64,000 nt of DNA from Saccharibacillus sp. O23. Its GTDB lineage: Bacteria; Bacillota; Bacilli; Paenibacillales; Paenibacillaceae. The notes beneath the pieces were generated by a model, which had not been told where the DNA came from, made no database searches, and saw nothing but the letters and a program-made list of their open reading frames with translations. The stretch covers positions 31,696-95,695 of the forward strand of contig NZ_NJDE01000012.1 of assembly GCF_002205895.1 (NCBI RefSeq). The letters are read 5' to 3'. How positions within the stretch are numbered: position 1 is the first letter of the stretch; every line of letters starts with the position of its first letter. This document shows, in pieces, positions 21,075 to 30,023 of the stretch. Position numbers and translations under genes: made by a program.

Positions 21075-24000
21075 GCTGTCCAACGGACCCAGCAGCTCCA
21101 GCAAATCCGTATCGCTCAGCTGCGCGAGTTCTTCTTCGCCCGGACGGATGACCGCGTCGATCAGTTCCGTCTTTTTGCGCTGCAGCTCATGCATCTTCTC
21201 ATCCACGGTTCCTTTGGCTACCAATCGAATGACTTGAACGACGCGCGTCTGCCCCATGCGATGCGCGCGGTCTTCGGCCTGCCGTTCGACGGCGGGATTC
21301 CACCAGAGATCGTACAGAATCACGGTATCCGCGCCGGTCAAGTTCAAGCCTGTCCCGCCCGCTTTGAGCGAGATCAGGAAAATCTCTTTCTCGCCTTCGT
21401 TGAACCGCTCGCACAATTCGACCCGCTCCCGAACCGGCGTCGCGCCGTCCAGATAGAAGAACGACATCTCCCGGTATCCCAACTCGCGGCCGATCAAGCC
21501 CAGCATCTCCGTAAATTGGGAGAAGACCAGCACCCGGCGTCCGGCGCGGCGGCATTCTTCCAGCGTCTCGAGCAGCTGCTCGAACTTCGCCGAACGTCCG
21601 GCATACCCTTCCGCGAACAGCGCGGGATGGCAGCAGATCTGGCGCAGCCGGGTGAGACCGGCCAGAAATTGCAGGCGGCTGCGGCCCAACTCTTCGCTGT
21701 TGTCGAGATGTTTGAGCGTCTCGTAGCGCAGCTTCGCCAGATGGGCGGCATACAGCCGCTTCTGTTCGGGCAGCAGCTCCGAGACGCGAATCGTCTCGAT
21801 CTTCTCCGGCAGCTCGCCGAGCACGTCGGATTTGAGCCGGCGCAGCAGGAACGGGCGGGCGCGCTTCGCCACCGTCTCGCGCGACAATTCCGCGAATTCG
21901 CGCCGGTTCGGATACAGCCCCGGCAGCACGGCTTCGAACACGGAACGCAGCTCTTCGAGCGAATTCTCGATCGGCGTGCCGGTCAGCGCGAAGCGGAATC
22001 CCGCGCGCAATTGCTTGACCGCCCGCGCGGTCTGCGTGTCGGGATTCTTGATCGCCTGCGCTTCGTCGAGGATCAGCGTATGCAGATCCAGCTTCTCGTA
22101 ATGCGCCAGATCGCGGCGCAGCAGCGGATACGAAACGATCAGGATATCGGTCTGCGCGGCGCCGGCCAATGCGGCCTCCCGATCGGCTTTCGTGCCGTCG
22201 GCCACGGCGGCGCGAATCTCCGGCGCGAAACGCTTCAATTCGCCGAGCCAATTATAGAGCAGCGAAGCCGGAGCGACCACGAGCGCCGGACGGCCGCTCT
22301 CCCGAATCTCCGGCAGCACCGACAGCAGGTAAGCGATGCTCTGAATCGTCTTGCCCAATCCCATATCGTCGGCGAGCACCCCGCCGAGCCGGTAATGCGC
22401 CAGCGTCTTGAGCCAACGGTAACCGGTCTGCTGGTAATCGCGCAGAACCCCGGACATCGAGTCCGGAAGCGGAAAATCGAGCAGGTCGGGACTTCGCAGG
22501 CTGTCGATCAGACGGCGCAGTCCGCGATCAAGGCGCACCGGTCCGCCGGCTTCTTCCGCGTATTCGCTGAGCAGATGCAGCCCTTCCGCCGTCGGCAAAG
22601 CGAATTCCGCCGCTTCCGCTCCCGACAGGAACGGTCGACTGCCGTTCAGAAAGTCGACCAGCGTACGGAACGCCTGCGTCTCCAGCGGCAGCAGCGCGCC
22701 GCTGCGCAGCCGATAATACTTGCGTTTATCTTGAAGCGCGGCCAGCGCGTCCCGAATCTCGGCTTCGGGGATTCCGTCGATCGCGAAGCGGAATTCCAGC
22801 CAATTCGAGCGTTCGTCGAATCGCGCCAGAATCTTCGGCGGCGGATTGACCCGCAGGACCCGCTCTTTGACGGAAGTCGTCGCGTAAACTTTCGCCAGCC
22901 GCTCCAGATGAGGCACGGCTTCATGCAGGAAAGCAAACTCTCTCGACTCGTCCTGCATATAATAGCCGCTGTCCGTTCGAGTAAATCCGGCTTCTTCCAT
23001 CAGTTCGAGGATCCGCAGTTCTTTGCCGCCTTCCCGGACAAGGATTCGGCTCTCTCCGCGCCGCTCCCCGCTTCGCTCCAGCGGATTGATTACGATATCG
23101 CCGTATTGGAACTCCAACCCGGCGAGCAGCCGATCGTGTACCCGATCCAGATAGACGCGCGCTTCGAGCGGAATCCGTACGACTTCGTCCGACAGATTGT
23201 CCGCGAAAAACACGTCTCCGAGCTTCATCAAGCCGGGAACGACACGCTCCGTGAACGGACGGATCTGCTTCGCGGGAATCCGGATCGTCTCCTCCCCGGC
23301 TTCATTCTCTTCCGCGTCCGCCGACAAAATCCGTTTCAAGTCCGCAAGCCGGCGCGCCTCGGCCTCGCCCAAGCGGTAAAATCGGCCGGCATGCAGCGTC
23401 AGGCCGTAAGCTTCGAGCACAATCGTCTCGCCCATGCCGCGCGCCCGCATGAACAGCGCCCCGTCTTCCGAACGTTCGAATTCGAAACGCAGCGGTATCG
23501 GATCTCGCGATACGGCAACCCCGGAATGACTTCGGCCTCCGCTGCGGATGACCGCTTCCGGCGCGGCTTCCAGCAGCGGCGCCAGATTCTCCCAAGCGTG
23601 CGGCGGCAGCGGCAGCGAAGGCGGATCGCCGATCTCGCCCGTATAGAGCGCGCCCGCCGAAGCGCGCTGCATCTTCTCGCTGCGCCGAATCTCGGACAAA
23701 CGCAGCAGTACGGCATCGTCGCGCAGGCCGAAACAATCGACGTCCGGATCGTAACGGAAATGGCGGGAAAGCGAATACGCTTCTCCCCGTTCGAATCGTG
23801 CCAGAAATTCGCGGATATCCGGCACGGCATACGTCCGATCCGGTCCGATCCGCAGTTCGATGCCCAATAATCCTCGCCGCGCCCCTTGCAGGTACGGCGC
23901 GATTCGAAACTCCGCCTTCAATTCGCGCCGCGATTCGAAGATCGATCGCGAACCTCCTAACGCCCTCGGCTGCTGCCGGAACAAATCCATGACCCGCCCG

Positions 24001-24521
24001 ACCAAGCGGTCTTCGGGCCGATCGGATTCCTCCTCCCGACGGACGCCGCGGGCAGCACGGTTCGATCTCGCCGGCTTTGCCCGGTCCGCTTCCCGTTCTT
24101 CGCCGTCGATCTCGGGCTGGTATTCGCCGACGAGATCCTCCTTGACCTCGGACCGGGATGCGCGCTCTTCGTCTTCTTCTTGTTCCGCGCCGACTTCCGC
24201 GGAACCGTTCCCGTTCCTGCGCTGCCGCAGCAGTTCGAGCAGCGCGGCGGCCGTATGTTTGCAGCAGCGCTCGAACGCAAAGTCCGACGAACATTCGCAT
24301 TCCGCCGTCACCGCGTCGCCGCTGCCGAAACGAATCGTCAGATACCAAGTCTGCCCGTCGCGGACGAACGCTTCGTAAGCCTGCTCGCCTTCTTCCGGAA
24401 GCGCCCGGACATCCGCCCGGCCCGCGCGAAATAGCGCTTCGCCTTTGCGGTAAGCGCCGTCGCCGCAAAGCGACTTGATCATCCGTTCGTTCCATCCGAT
24501 TCCATCCGAATATGCTTTCAC
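21057..24521 (-). CDS. SNF2 family helicase with SWIM zinc finger
   Basis: A large ATP-driven DNA translocase, 1154 residues. The N-terminal SWIM finger has C75-x-C77 ... C87-x-H89. An acidic, arginine-rich linker (about 105-180) and a long middle region like the SNF2_assoc/DUF3670-type follow, then the two-lobe SNF2 motor. Motor motifs: Walker A DDMGLGKT (about 715-722), DEAQ (about 820), LTGTPIENS, and late DLWWNPAVERQAEDRAHRMGQ in pieces. In Bacillus relatives such SWIM-SNF2 proteins are stand-alone and act in DNA repair or transcription-coupled remodelling. No methylase, nuclease or PLD partner is adjacent, so I see no sign of a defence island. Confidence 0.92.
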   Translation of the reverse strand: MKAYSDGIGWNERMIKSLCGDGAYRKGEALFRAGRADVRALPEEGEQAYEAFVRDGQTWYLTIRFGSGDAVTAECECSSDFAFERCCKHTAAALLELLRQRRNGNGSAEVGAEQEEDEERASRSEVKEDLVGEYQPEIDGEEREADRAKPARSNRAARGVRREEESDRPEDRLVGRVMDLFRQQPRALGGSRSIFESRRELKAEFRIAPYLQGARRGLLGIELRIGPDRTYAVPDIREFLARFERGEAYSLSRHFRYDPDVDCFGLRDDAVLLRLSEIRRSEKMQRASAGALYTGEIGDPPSLPLPPHAWENLAPLLEAAPEAVIRSGGRSHSGVAVSRDPIPLRFEFERSEDGALFMRARGMGETIVLEAYGLTLHAGRFYRLGEAEARRLADLKRILSADAEENEAGEETIRIPAKQIRPFTERVVPGLMKLGDVFFADNLSDEVVRIPLEARVYLDRVHDRLLAGLEFQYGDIVINPLERSGERRGESRILVREGGKELRILELMEEAGFTRTDSGYYMQDESREFAFLHEAVPHLERLAKVYATTSVKERVLRVNPPPKILARFDERSNWLEFRFAIDGIPEAEIRDALAALQDKRKYYRLRSGALLPLETQAFRTLVDFLNGSRPFLSGAEAAEFALPTAEGLHLLSEYAEEAGGPVRLDRGLRRLIDSLRSPDLLDFPLPDSMSGVLRDYQQTGYRWLKTLAHYRLGGVLADDMGLGKTIQSIAYLLSVLPEIRESGRPALVVAPASLLYNWLGELKRFAPEIRAAVADGTKADREAALAGAAQTDILIVSYPLLRRDLAHYEKLDLHTLILDEAQAIKNPDTQTARAVKQLRAGFRFALTGTPIENSLEELRSVFEAVLPGLYPNRREFAELSRETVAKRARPFLLRRLKSDVLGELPEKIETIRVSELLPEQKRLYAAHLAKLRYETLKHLDNSEELGRSRLQFLAGLTRLRQICCHPALFAEGYAGRSAKFEQLLETLEECRRAGRRVLVFSQFTEMLGLIGRELGYREMSFFYLDGATPVRERVELCERFNEGEKEIFLISLKAGGTGLNLTGADTVILYDLWWNPAVERQAEDRAHRMGQTRVVQVIRLVAKGTVDEKMHELQRKKTELIDAVIRPGEEELAQLSDTDLLELLGPLDSKKDDA

Positions 24522-24602
24522 TCTGCGACCTCCCGCACTTGTCGTATGAATCTCAGTGTACCAGAAGCGCCGTCTGTTTGCATCGTGTTCGCATCGCGCG
24601 AA

Positions 24603-24643
24603 AAAGCGGACCGTGCCGGGTTCCCCCGAGCACAGTCCGCTTT
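24603..24643 (-). terminator. Terminator downstream of the 191-residue membrane protein
   Basis: AAAGCGGAC (24603-24611) pairs with GTCCGCTTT (24635-24643), with a T run on the minus strand. Confidence 0.85.
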
Positions 24644-24657
24644 CGATATGTATCGCT

Positions 24658-25233
24658 TCACCACCGGATATCCGGACTGGCTTCTTCGTCGCGCGTCTCC
24701 TGCCGCCGCATCCATTCGTTGAGCGCTTCGGCCATCGCGTACGGCGAATCCGACGGCATGTCCAGCGCCGGATTCACGACTTCCAATACCCGCTGCCACA
24801 GCAGAATCAACCGTTCTTCGACGTCTTGGTTGAAAGAGCGTTGAATGCCCATCAGGCCGATAAACAGCAAGAGCAGCGCCGCGACCGCCAACATGACCGC
24901 TTCGAGATTCGCCGCGACGCCGCTCAATACGGATTCCCGGATGCCGAGCGCAGGCCAGACGAGATCCAGTCCCGCCGTCCCGAGCAGTCCGAGCAGAACG
25001 AACAACGACAACCCGCTCAACGCGTAATCCGCTTTACGCAGTTTCGCTTCCGCCCGTTCGAAGCCCACGTCGCCCGCGTAACGTTCCAGATGCACCATCT
25101 GCCGTCTGAAGCAGCTCGGTTCTTTCTCCACGGGCAGCAGATAATAATCGATCAACCTCTGCGCCGCCGACAGATGCGAAACCACGCGTCTCGACTCGCC
25201 CGGTCCCAATATCGCTTGCTTCATCAGACTCAT
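24658..25233 (-). CDS. Membrane protein of unknown function
   Basis: A 191-residue protein with two adjacent membrane segments (about residues 68-90 and 105-130). The N-terminal cytosolic part has many charged residues, and the C-terminal tail is of similar length. Start ATG 25233 follows a GGAGGAGAG site; an upstream extension lacks one. Not recognised as a named family. It is the only gene of its transcript, between terminators, upstream of the helicase. A dispersed 17-base motif occurs in its 5' region (25372-25390). Confidence 0.65.
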   Translation of the reverse strand: MSLMKQAILGPGESRRVVSHLSAAQRLIDYYLLPVEKEPSCFRRQMVHLERYAGDVGFERAEAKLRKADYALSGLSLFVLLGLLGTAGLDLVWPALGIRESVLSGVAANLEAVMLAVAALLLLFIGLMGIQRSFNQDVEERLILLWQRVLEVVNPALDMPSDSPYAMAEALNEWMRRQETRDEEASPDIRW

Positions 25234-25371
25234 GCGTCTCTCCTCCTGTCGATCGTCGTCCGTTTTCGATAGCTTTCTCAGTTGTTTCCAGTATAGGAGA
25301 TCCGTCGTCAATGAAAAAGCCCCTATCGTCCGAAAGCCTCTGGTCCCAAGTTAGCCGCCTTCTTTTTTGCC

Positions 25372-25390
25372 TAAAGGCCTTATGCCCGGG
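25372..25390 (-). repeat. Short dispersed motif, copy 2
   Basis: On the minus strand GGGCATAAGGCCTTTA, a near match to copy 1 at 13126-13142. It lies about 140 bases upstream of the 191-residue membrane protein gene. Confidence 0.35.
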
Positions 25391-25514
25391 TTTTTTATCC
25401 TTTTTCCTTCGAAAATCCCGGTTAGCCAGCCAGATCGACCCGAGATCCATTCCAATCTAAGTTCGAACCCTTCTAATCGGCCTTTCCGGTCCTATGAAAA
25501 CTTTAAATTCGCAT

Positions 25515-25545
25515 AAAAAAGAAGCAGACCTTAGGCCTGCTTCTT
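25515..25545 (-). terminator. Candidate htpG terminator
   Basis: GAAGCAG (25521-25527) pairs with CTGCTTC (25537-25543). On the minus strand the stem is followed by a long T run. It lies 190 bases after the htpG stop, beyond structured element A. Confidence 0.75.
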
Positions 25546-25601
25546 GCTTTTGATCTTTTATCTTTTATCTTCCCAAAACCTAGAAAAAGGCTATGGGCGA
25601 A

Positions 25602-25709
25602 GGGGATGTGCGTGGAGGAACGAAGTGTTCGCCTTTGAGATCGGGAAGCCGCCTACCTACAGTTCAATCCAGCTTCCCGATCGAAACAGCGACCGAAACG
25701 CACATCCCC
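25602..25709 (+). repeat. Structured repeat element, copy A (candidate ncRNA)
   Basis: Nested inverted repeats. Outer arms are GGGGATGTGCGT (25602-25613) and ACGCACATCCCC (25698-25709). Inner arms are GATCGGGAAGC (25639-25649) and GCTTCCCGATC (25672-25682) around a 22-base loop. The strand between outer and inner stems holds the core GTGGAGGAACGA plus GTGTTCGCCTTTGA, which can form a small GAAC/GTTC hairpin. Copy B at 57998-58145 on the other strand has the same core and layout with different but still paired stems. The element runs opposite to its flanking genes. A structured RNA is my preferred reading; a mobile palindromic repeat is the alternative. Confidence 0.7.
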
Positions 25710-25735
25710 GCAGCCTTCCCGCCTTTTTCCTCCCC

Positions 25736-27616
25736 TTACACCATCACCTTACACATCATATTCGTAAACTCTACCGGATCTTCGATCGGCAGCCCTTCGA
25801 TCAGCAGCGCTTGATTATAGAGCAGATCCGTATACAGATCCAGCTTCTCTTTGTCGCCTTCGAACGAAGATTTCAGCGAAGCGAACACGTCGTGATGCAC
25901 GTTCACTTCCAGCACTTTCTGCGCTTTGACGTTCGGGTTGTCCGGCATCATGCTGAGGATTTTCTCCATCTCGATCGACACTTCGCCTTCGCTGCTCAAG
26001 CAGACCGGGTGCGAACGCAGACGTTTCGAAGCGCGCACGCTTGCGACTTTGCCGGCCAGACGTTCTTTCATGTAATCGAACAATTCCTGATCGCCGGCCG
26101 CTTCCGCTTCGTCCTGCTTCTCCTGCTCGTCCGGTTCGATGCCCAGATCGCCCGAAGAAACGGAGCGGAATTCTTTTTCTTTATAGCTCAGCAGCATCTT
26201 CACGGCGAATTCGTCGATATCGTCGATGAAGTACAGAATTTCGTAGCCTTTGTCCGCGACCATTTCCGTCTGCGGCAGCTTCTCGATCCGGGCGTACGTC
26301 GCGCCGGTCGCGTAGTAGATATATTTCTGATCTTCCGGCATGCGCGATACGTATTCGTCGAGCGTGACCAGTTTCTTCTCCGTCGAAGAGTAGAACATGA
26401 GCAGATCTTGCAGCGCGTCTTTGTGCATGCCGTAGTCGCTGTAGACCCCGTATTTGAGCTGACGGCCGAACGCTTCGAAGAACTTCTCGTATTTCTCGCG
26501 GTCGTCTTTTTGCAGCGACTTGAGTTGGCTTTTGATTTTGTTTTCGATATTTTTCGCGATCAGTTTGAGCTGGCGGTCATGCTGCAGCATCTCGCGGGAG
26601 ATGTTGAGCGACAGGCTCTCGGAATCGACCATCCCTTTGACGAAGCTGAAGTAGTCCGGCAGCAGATCCGCGCATTTGTTCATGATCAGCACGCCGTTGG
26701 CATACAGCTCCAGCCCTTTTTCGTACTCGCGGGAGTAGAAATCGTACGGCGGCGTTTCCGGGATAAACAGGATCGAGCGGTACACGACCGCGCCGTCGGC
26801 GTTGATATGCACATGCGCGAGCGGTTTATCGAAGCCGTAGTGTTTTTCCGCGTAGAAGTTTTCGTAGTCCGCGTCCGTCAATTCGCTTTTGTTTTTGCGC
26901 CAGATCGGCACCATGCTGTTGACTTGTTCTTCTTCGATTTTCTCGTCGAACTCGCCTTCCGCGCCTTCTTTGGGCACGCGCACGACGGCATCCATCTTGA
27001 TCGGGTAGCGGATAAAGTCGGAATATTTCTTGACGATCGAGCGCAGACGGTATTCTTCGAGGAATTCGTCATAGCTGTCGTCTTCGGTGTTGTTCTTGAT
27101 ATGCAGCACGATCTCCGTGCCGACTTCGGCTTTCTCCGCCGGCTCGATAATGTAGCCTTCCGCGCCTTCGGATTCCCAGCGGTATGCCAGCTCTTCGCCG
27201 AGCGCGCGACTGGTCACCGTTACGCGATCCGCGACCATGAACGCCGAATAGAACCCGACGCCGAACTGTCCGATGATATCGTGACCGTCTTTGGCTTCGT
27301 TTTCTTTCTTAAAAGCCAGCGAGCCGCTTTTGGCGATGACGCCGAGATTGTTCTCCAACTCTTCGCGGGTCATGCCGATGCCGGTATCGGTCAGCGTCAG
27401 CTTGCGGCCTTCTTTGTCGATCGAAAGTTTGATGTAATAGTCGGCCGGATCGAACGACAATTGATCGTCCGTCAGCGCCCGGTAATAGATTTTGTCGATG
27501 GCGTCGCTCGAGTTCGAGATCAATTCGCGCAGAAAGATTTCTTTTTGCGTGTAAATCGAGTTGATCATCATTTCGAGCAGGCGTTTGGATTCGGCCTGGA
27601 ACTGCTTCTTCTCCAT
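25736..27616 (-). CDS. htpG: Molecular chaperone HtpG (Hsp90)
   Basis: Bacterial Hsp90, an ATP-dependent homodimeric chaperone of 626 residues (E. coli HtpG has 624). The N-terminal GHKL ATPase shows [14 protein letters not shown] with the catalytic glutamate and asparagine, the [11 protein letters not shown] lid region and [10 protein letters not shown]. Middle and C-terminal dimerisation domains are complete. Start ATG 27616 follows GGAGGGAGAA. A perfect SigA promoter with a perfect CIRCE element lies upstream, so HrcA control is predicted. This differs from B. subtilis, where htpG is known to be HrcA-independent. Monocistronic. Confidence 0.97.
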   Translation of the reverse strand: MEKKQFQAESKRLLEMMINSIYTQKEIFLRELISNSSDAIDKIYYRALTDDQLSFDPADYYIKLSIDKEGRKLTLTDTGIGMTREELENNLGVIAKSGSLAFKKENEAKDGHDIIGQFGVGFYSAFMVADRVTVTSRALGEELAYRWESEGAEGYIIEPAEKAEVGTEIVLHIKNNTEDDSYDEFLEEYRLRSIVKKYSDFIRYPIKMDAVVRVPKEGAEGEFDEKIEEEQVNSMVPIWRKNKSELTDADYENFYAEKHYGFDKPLAHVHINADGAVVYRSILFIPETPPYDFYSREYEKGLELYANGVLIMNKCADLLPDYFSFVKGMVDSESLSLNISREMLQHDRQLKLIAKNIENKIKSQLKSLQKDDREKYEKFFEAFGRQLKYGVYSDYGMHKDALQDLLMFYSSTEKKLVTLDEYVSRMPEDQKYIYYATGATYARIEKLPQTEMVADKGYEILYFIDDIDEFAVKMLLSYKEKEFRSVSSGDLGIEPDEQEKQDEAEAAGDQELFDYMKERLAGKVASVRASKRLRSHPVCLSSEGEVSIEMEKILSMMPDNPNVKAQKVLEVNVHHDVFASLKSSFEGDKEKLDLYTDLLYNQALLIEGLPIEDPVEFTNMMCKVMV

Positions 27617-27687
27617 GCGTGATTCTCCCTCCGATTGGTCAAGACTGATTGGTTGAAACATGAATCGAGTGTGCGCATCTCTCATTG

Positions 27688-27714
27688 TTAGCACTCTATA
27701 TCGCGGAGTGCTAA
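27688..27714. promoter_or_regulatory. CIRCE element (HrcA operator) upstream of htpG
   Basis: TTAGCACTC (27688-27696), nine bases, GAGTGCTAA (27706-27714): an exact match to the CIRCE consensus TTAGCACTC-N9-GAGTGCTAA. It begins about ten bases after the -10 of the htpG promoter, over the transcription start, the usual repressing position. Confidence 0.95.
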
Positions 27715-27724
27715 TCCAATTTCT

Positions 27725-27753
27725 TTTATAGCATCGTTCCATTTTCATGTCAA
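27725..27753 (-). promoter_or_regulatory. SigA-type promoter of htpG
   Basis: On the minus strand TTGACA (27748-27753) and TATAAA (27725-27730) are separated by exactly 17 bases. Confidence 0.92.
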
Positions 27754-27841
27754 GAAACGGCTTTCTTCAAGCAAGCGGCTCTCGGCGGAATCCCGGCAGT
27801 TATGATAAAATATGATTAGAGGAAAAAGGAGGGAACGCCTT

Positions 27842-28162
27842 ATGCCGGTCGCTTCGACGCTCATCTTCATGCTTGCCATCATATTCGCCGTTCATCTGGC
27901 CTTGTTCGTATCAAGTAAAAACAAAAGCAAGACCGATAAAGGCTTTCAGTTCGTTTATTACAAATTGAGTTACCGAAGAAGAATGCTGCGAGACCTTATT
28001 CTGGCTCCTTTCGCTCTGCTGATCGCATTCTGGAGTCTCTATCAATCCTATCCCGAGCAGCCGGGGACACTGATCGCTTTTGCCGTCTTTTTCGTCGCGC
28101 TGTACGGCATTTTCTTCGCTTATAACTGGACCATGTGGAAAAAGCACGAAAAGAACGAATAA
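27842..28162 (+). CDS. Small membrane protein of unknown function
   Basis: A 106-residue protein with three hydrophobic segments (about residues 3-22, 49-66 and 73-95) and a basic, lysine-rich tail. The start at ATG 27842 follows AAAGGAGGGAA. It lies 23 bases upstream of ybaK and probably shares its transcript. No family recognised; it may be membrane-embedded with a cytosolic charged loop between spans one and two. Confidence 0.7.
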   Translation: MPVASTLIFMLAIIFAVHLALFVSSKNKSKTDKGFQFVYYKLSYRRRMLRDLILAPFALLIAFWSLYQSYPEQPGTLIAFAVFFVALYGIFFAYNWTMWKKHEKNE

Positions 28163-28185
28163 TCTTTGACTCGGAGGTTAAGATC

Positions 28186-28668
28186 ATGGCAGCACCGAAA
28201 ATCCATAAAACGAACGCGATGCGCAAACTCGAAGAGCTGAGCATCCCTTACGAAACGCTGAGTTACGATAACGAAGACGGTCTGATTCACGGCACGGCCG
28301 TCGCGGAGAAAGTCGGATTGGCCCCGGAAACGGTGTTCAAAACGCTCGTCGCCCACTCGGGTCCGAACGGATTCGTGTTCGCGATTCCGGTGGGAGACGA
28401 ACTGGATCTCAAAAAAGCCGCCCGAGCGGCCGGGGAAAAGAAAATCGAAATGCTTCCGCTCAAAGAATTGCAAAAATGGACCGGATACGTCCGGGGCGGA
28501 TGCTCGCCGATCGGCATGAAAAAACATTTCCCGACCTTCATCGACGCAAGCGGCGAGACGCTCGAACATATCGCCGTCAGCGCGGGCAAGATCGGCCTGC
28601 AAATGAAGCTGTCTCCCGAAGGACTGGCCCGCGCCGCGCAGGCTTCGTTCGCCGATCTCACGAAATAA
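28186..28668 (+). CDS. ybaK: Cys-tRNA(Pro)/Cys-tRNA(Cys) deacylase YbaK
   Basis: Cytoplasmic editing enzyme that removes cysteine wrongly attached to tRNA(Pro). It has 160 residues, as in E. coli YbaK (159). Visible family features are the N-terminal LEELSIPYETLSYD, EKVGLAPETVFKTLV with the conserved lysine, and GYVRGGCSPIGMKKHFPT, the GGxSPxG motif. Start ATG 28186 lies after CGGAGG; the upstream extension overlaps the small membrane gene and lacks a ribosome site. Ends before the terminator at 28811-28842. Confidence 0.94.
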   Translation: MAAPKIHKTNAMRKLEELSIPYETLSYDNEDGLIHGTAVAEKVGLAPETVFKTLVAHSGPNGFVFAIPVGDELDLKKAARAAGEKKIEMLPLKELQKWTGYVRGGCSPIGMKKHFPTFIDASGETLEHIAVSAGKIGLQMKLSPEGLARAAQASFADLTK

Positions 28669-28810
28669 AGTCCGAATGAAGTGCGGCTTCTGCTCGTGGG
28701 CTCTGCTTACACCTGCTTCCGCAGCAGCCTTGGCCTACCGTCAGCATTCCCTGCGAACCGGTGCAAATTTTGCGGGATCTGAGGCTAAGTTTGCAGACGC
28801 GCTCTAATCA

Positions 28811-28842
28811 AAAAGGACTTCCGCTCATGCGGAAGTCCTTTT
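28811..28842. terminator. Bidirectional terminator
   Basis: AAAAGGACTTCCGC (28811-28824), loop TCAT, then its perfect complement to 28842. It lies between convergent ybaK and the secreted galactanase. Confidence 0.93.
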
Positions 28843-28878
28843 GCTTCATCCGTTCAAGAACCTTTAGTTCATAAAACC

Positions 28879-29940
28879 TTAATTCAAGAAACCTTCCAAC
28901 GCCTGCGTCGGTTTGCCGTCCGTGCCCCATGCGCCTTTGTTGTAGCCGCCGTTGTAGCCCGGAGGCGCTTCCGGTTCCCAGTAGAACACGCCTTTGCCCC
29001 GGCCGTTCGAGATGTTGCGAATTTTCTGCTTAATATCGGAGATAAAGCTTTTGGTCGTCGCGGCTTGGTTATACTCCAAACCGATCTCCGACACGATGAC
29101 GTCTTTGTTGTATTTCGCGATGACGTTATTGGCGTTCGCGACCGCTTGGGTGACCTTCGTCTGCCAATCGCTCGTGCTCGGATACAGCGACATCGCCACC
29201 ATATCGAACGTCGCGCCGTTGGCGATCAGGCCGCCGATATTCCATTCGAACAGCGCCGAATCGTGGCCGCTGGCCAGATGCACGATCGTCTTGGTACTGC
29301 TGCTGACCGACTTCACGGCGTTGTTGCCCGTGTTCACCAGCCATGCGTAATTCTTCATCCCGCCCTGCGAAGCGCGGCCGTCCGGCCACAGCATGCCGTC
29401 GCTCGTTTCGTTGCCGATCTGCACCCAATCCGGCGTCACGCCTTTGTTTTTCATCGTGTTCATGACGTAGACCGTATGGCTCCATACCGCGTCCATCAAT
29501 TGGGTGAAGTTGAAGTTCTGCCAAGCGTAAGGTTTGGTCTGTTGGCCCGGATCGGCCCAAGAGTCGCTGTAATGCAGCGTGAGCATGACGCTCATGCCCA
29601 GATTTTTGGCACGCGCCGCGAGATCGGCCGCTTTTTCCGCGTTCAGGTAGCCGTTTTTGTAATCGCTCATGTTCGGATTGACCCAGACGCGAATGCGCAC
29701 GGAATTGATCTGATAATCGTCTCGAAGAATTTGCAGAACGTCTTTTTGTTTGCCGTTCTTGTCTTTCCACGTCTGACCTTGCGCTTCCAGACCGGCGACC
29801 CAACTGATGTCCGCGCCTTTGGCAAACGCGGGCGCGGCGGCCGAAGCGGTGTTCGGCGCGGCCGCGCCCCACGTGCAGAGCAGCAAAGCGGCGCAGAGCA
29901 GTATCAGCATCGCGCGTTTCGTCGATTTTCTTTTTTCCAT
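28879..29940 (-). CDS. ganB: Secreted arabinogalactan endo-beta-1,4-galactanase, GH53
   Basis: Cleaves beta-1,4-galactan of plant pectin outside the cell. The 353 residues include a Sec signal peptide (basic KRKSTKR, hydrophobic core to about 25, cleavage near residue 35, NTASA). The GH53 barrel has acid/base E178 in QIGNET and nucleophile E285 in VSEIGLEY. ATG 29940 is taken as start because GGAGG is six bases upstream. Third gene of a minus-strand operon after a binding lipoprotein and a second GH53 enzyme; 83 bases separate the two hydrolases. The galactan assignment follows the family; arabinose side-chain tolerance cannot be judged. Confidence 0.92.
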   Translation of the reverse strand: MEKRKSTKRAMLILLCAALLLCTWGAAAPNTASAAAPAFAKGADISWVAGLEAQGQTWKDKNGKQKDVLQILRDDYQINSVRIRVWVNPNMSDYKNGYLNAEKAADLAARAKNLGMSVMLTLHYSDSWADPGQQTKPYAWQNFNFTQLMDAVWSHTVYVMNTMKNKGVTPDWVQIGNETSDGMLWPDGRASQGGMKNYAWLVNTGNNAVKSVSSSTKTIVHLASGHDSALFEWNIGGLIANGATFDMVAMSLYPSTSDWQTKVTQAVANANNVIAKYNKDVIVSEIGLEYNQAATTKSFISDIKQKIRNISNGRGKGVFYWEPEAPPGYNGGYNKGAWGTDGKPTQALEGFLN

Positions 29941-30023
29941 CGTCATCCTCCCGATTTCCGCAAGCTCGTCCGGCAGCGTTGTTCGCGCGATCCCGCGATA
30001 CGTTTCCGGACGGCGATTCGCTC

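Larger units (their letters stand above)
25234..25735. other. Intergenic region with terminator and structured element
   Basis: This 502-base gap between htpG's stop and the next minus-strand gene holds no credible gene. From right to left it contains structured element A (25602-25709), the likely htpG terminator (25515-25545), AT-rich sequence, and dispersed motif copy 2. The 5' region of the membrane protein follows, with a TATACT -10-like hexamer. Confidence 0.6.

Noticed and set aside
21189..23870. 893-residue open frame on the plus strand opposite the SNF2 helicase
   Set aside because: Antisense shadow with biased Arg/Gln composition and no recognisable motif; the helicase has complete motor motifs.
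21057..24521. Defence-island interpretation of the SWIM-SNF2 helicase
   Set aside because: No methyltransferase, nuclease, PLD or DUF1998-type partner is adjacent; neighbours are a chemoreceptor, a small membrane protein and htpG.
25602..25709. Reading elements A and B as insertion-sequence ends or a MITE
   Set aside because: Terminal arms differ between the copies, no flanking target duplication is seen, and variable positions keep pairing. Not excluded, but less likely than a structured RNA.
25544..27622. 692-residue plus-strand frame opposite htpG
   Set aside because: Phe/Arg/Asp/His-rich antisense of a conserved chaperone, without start signals.
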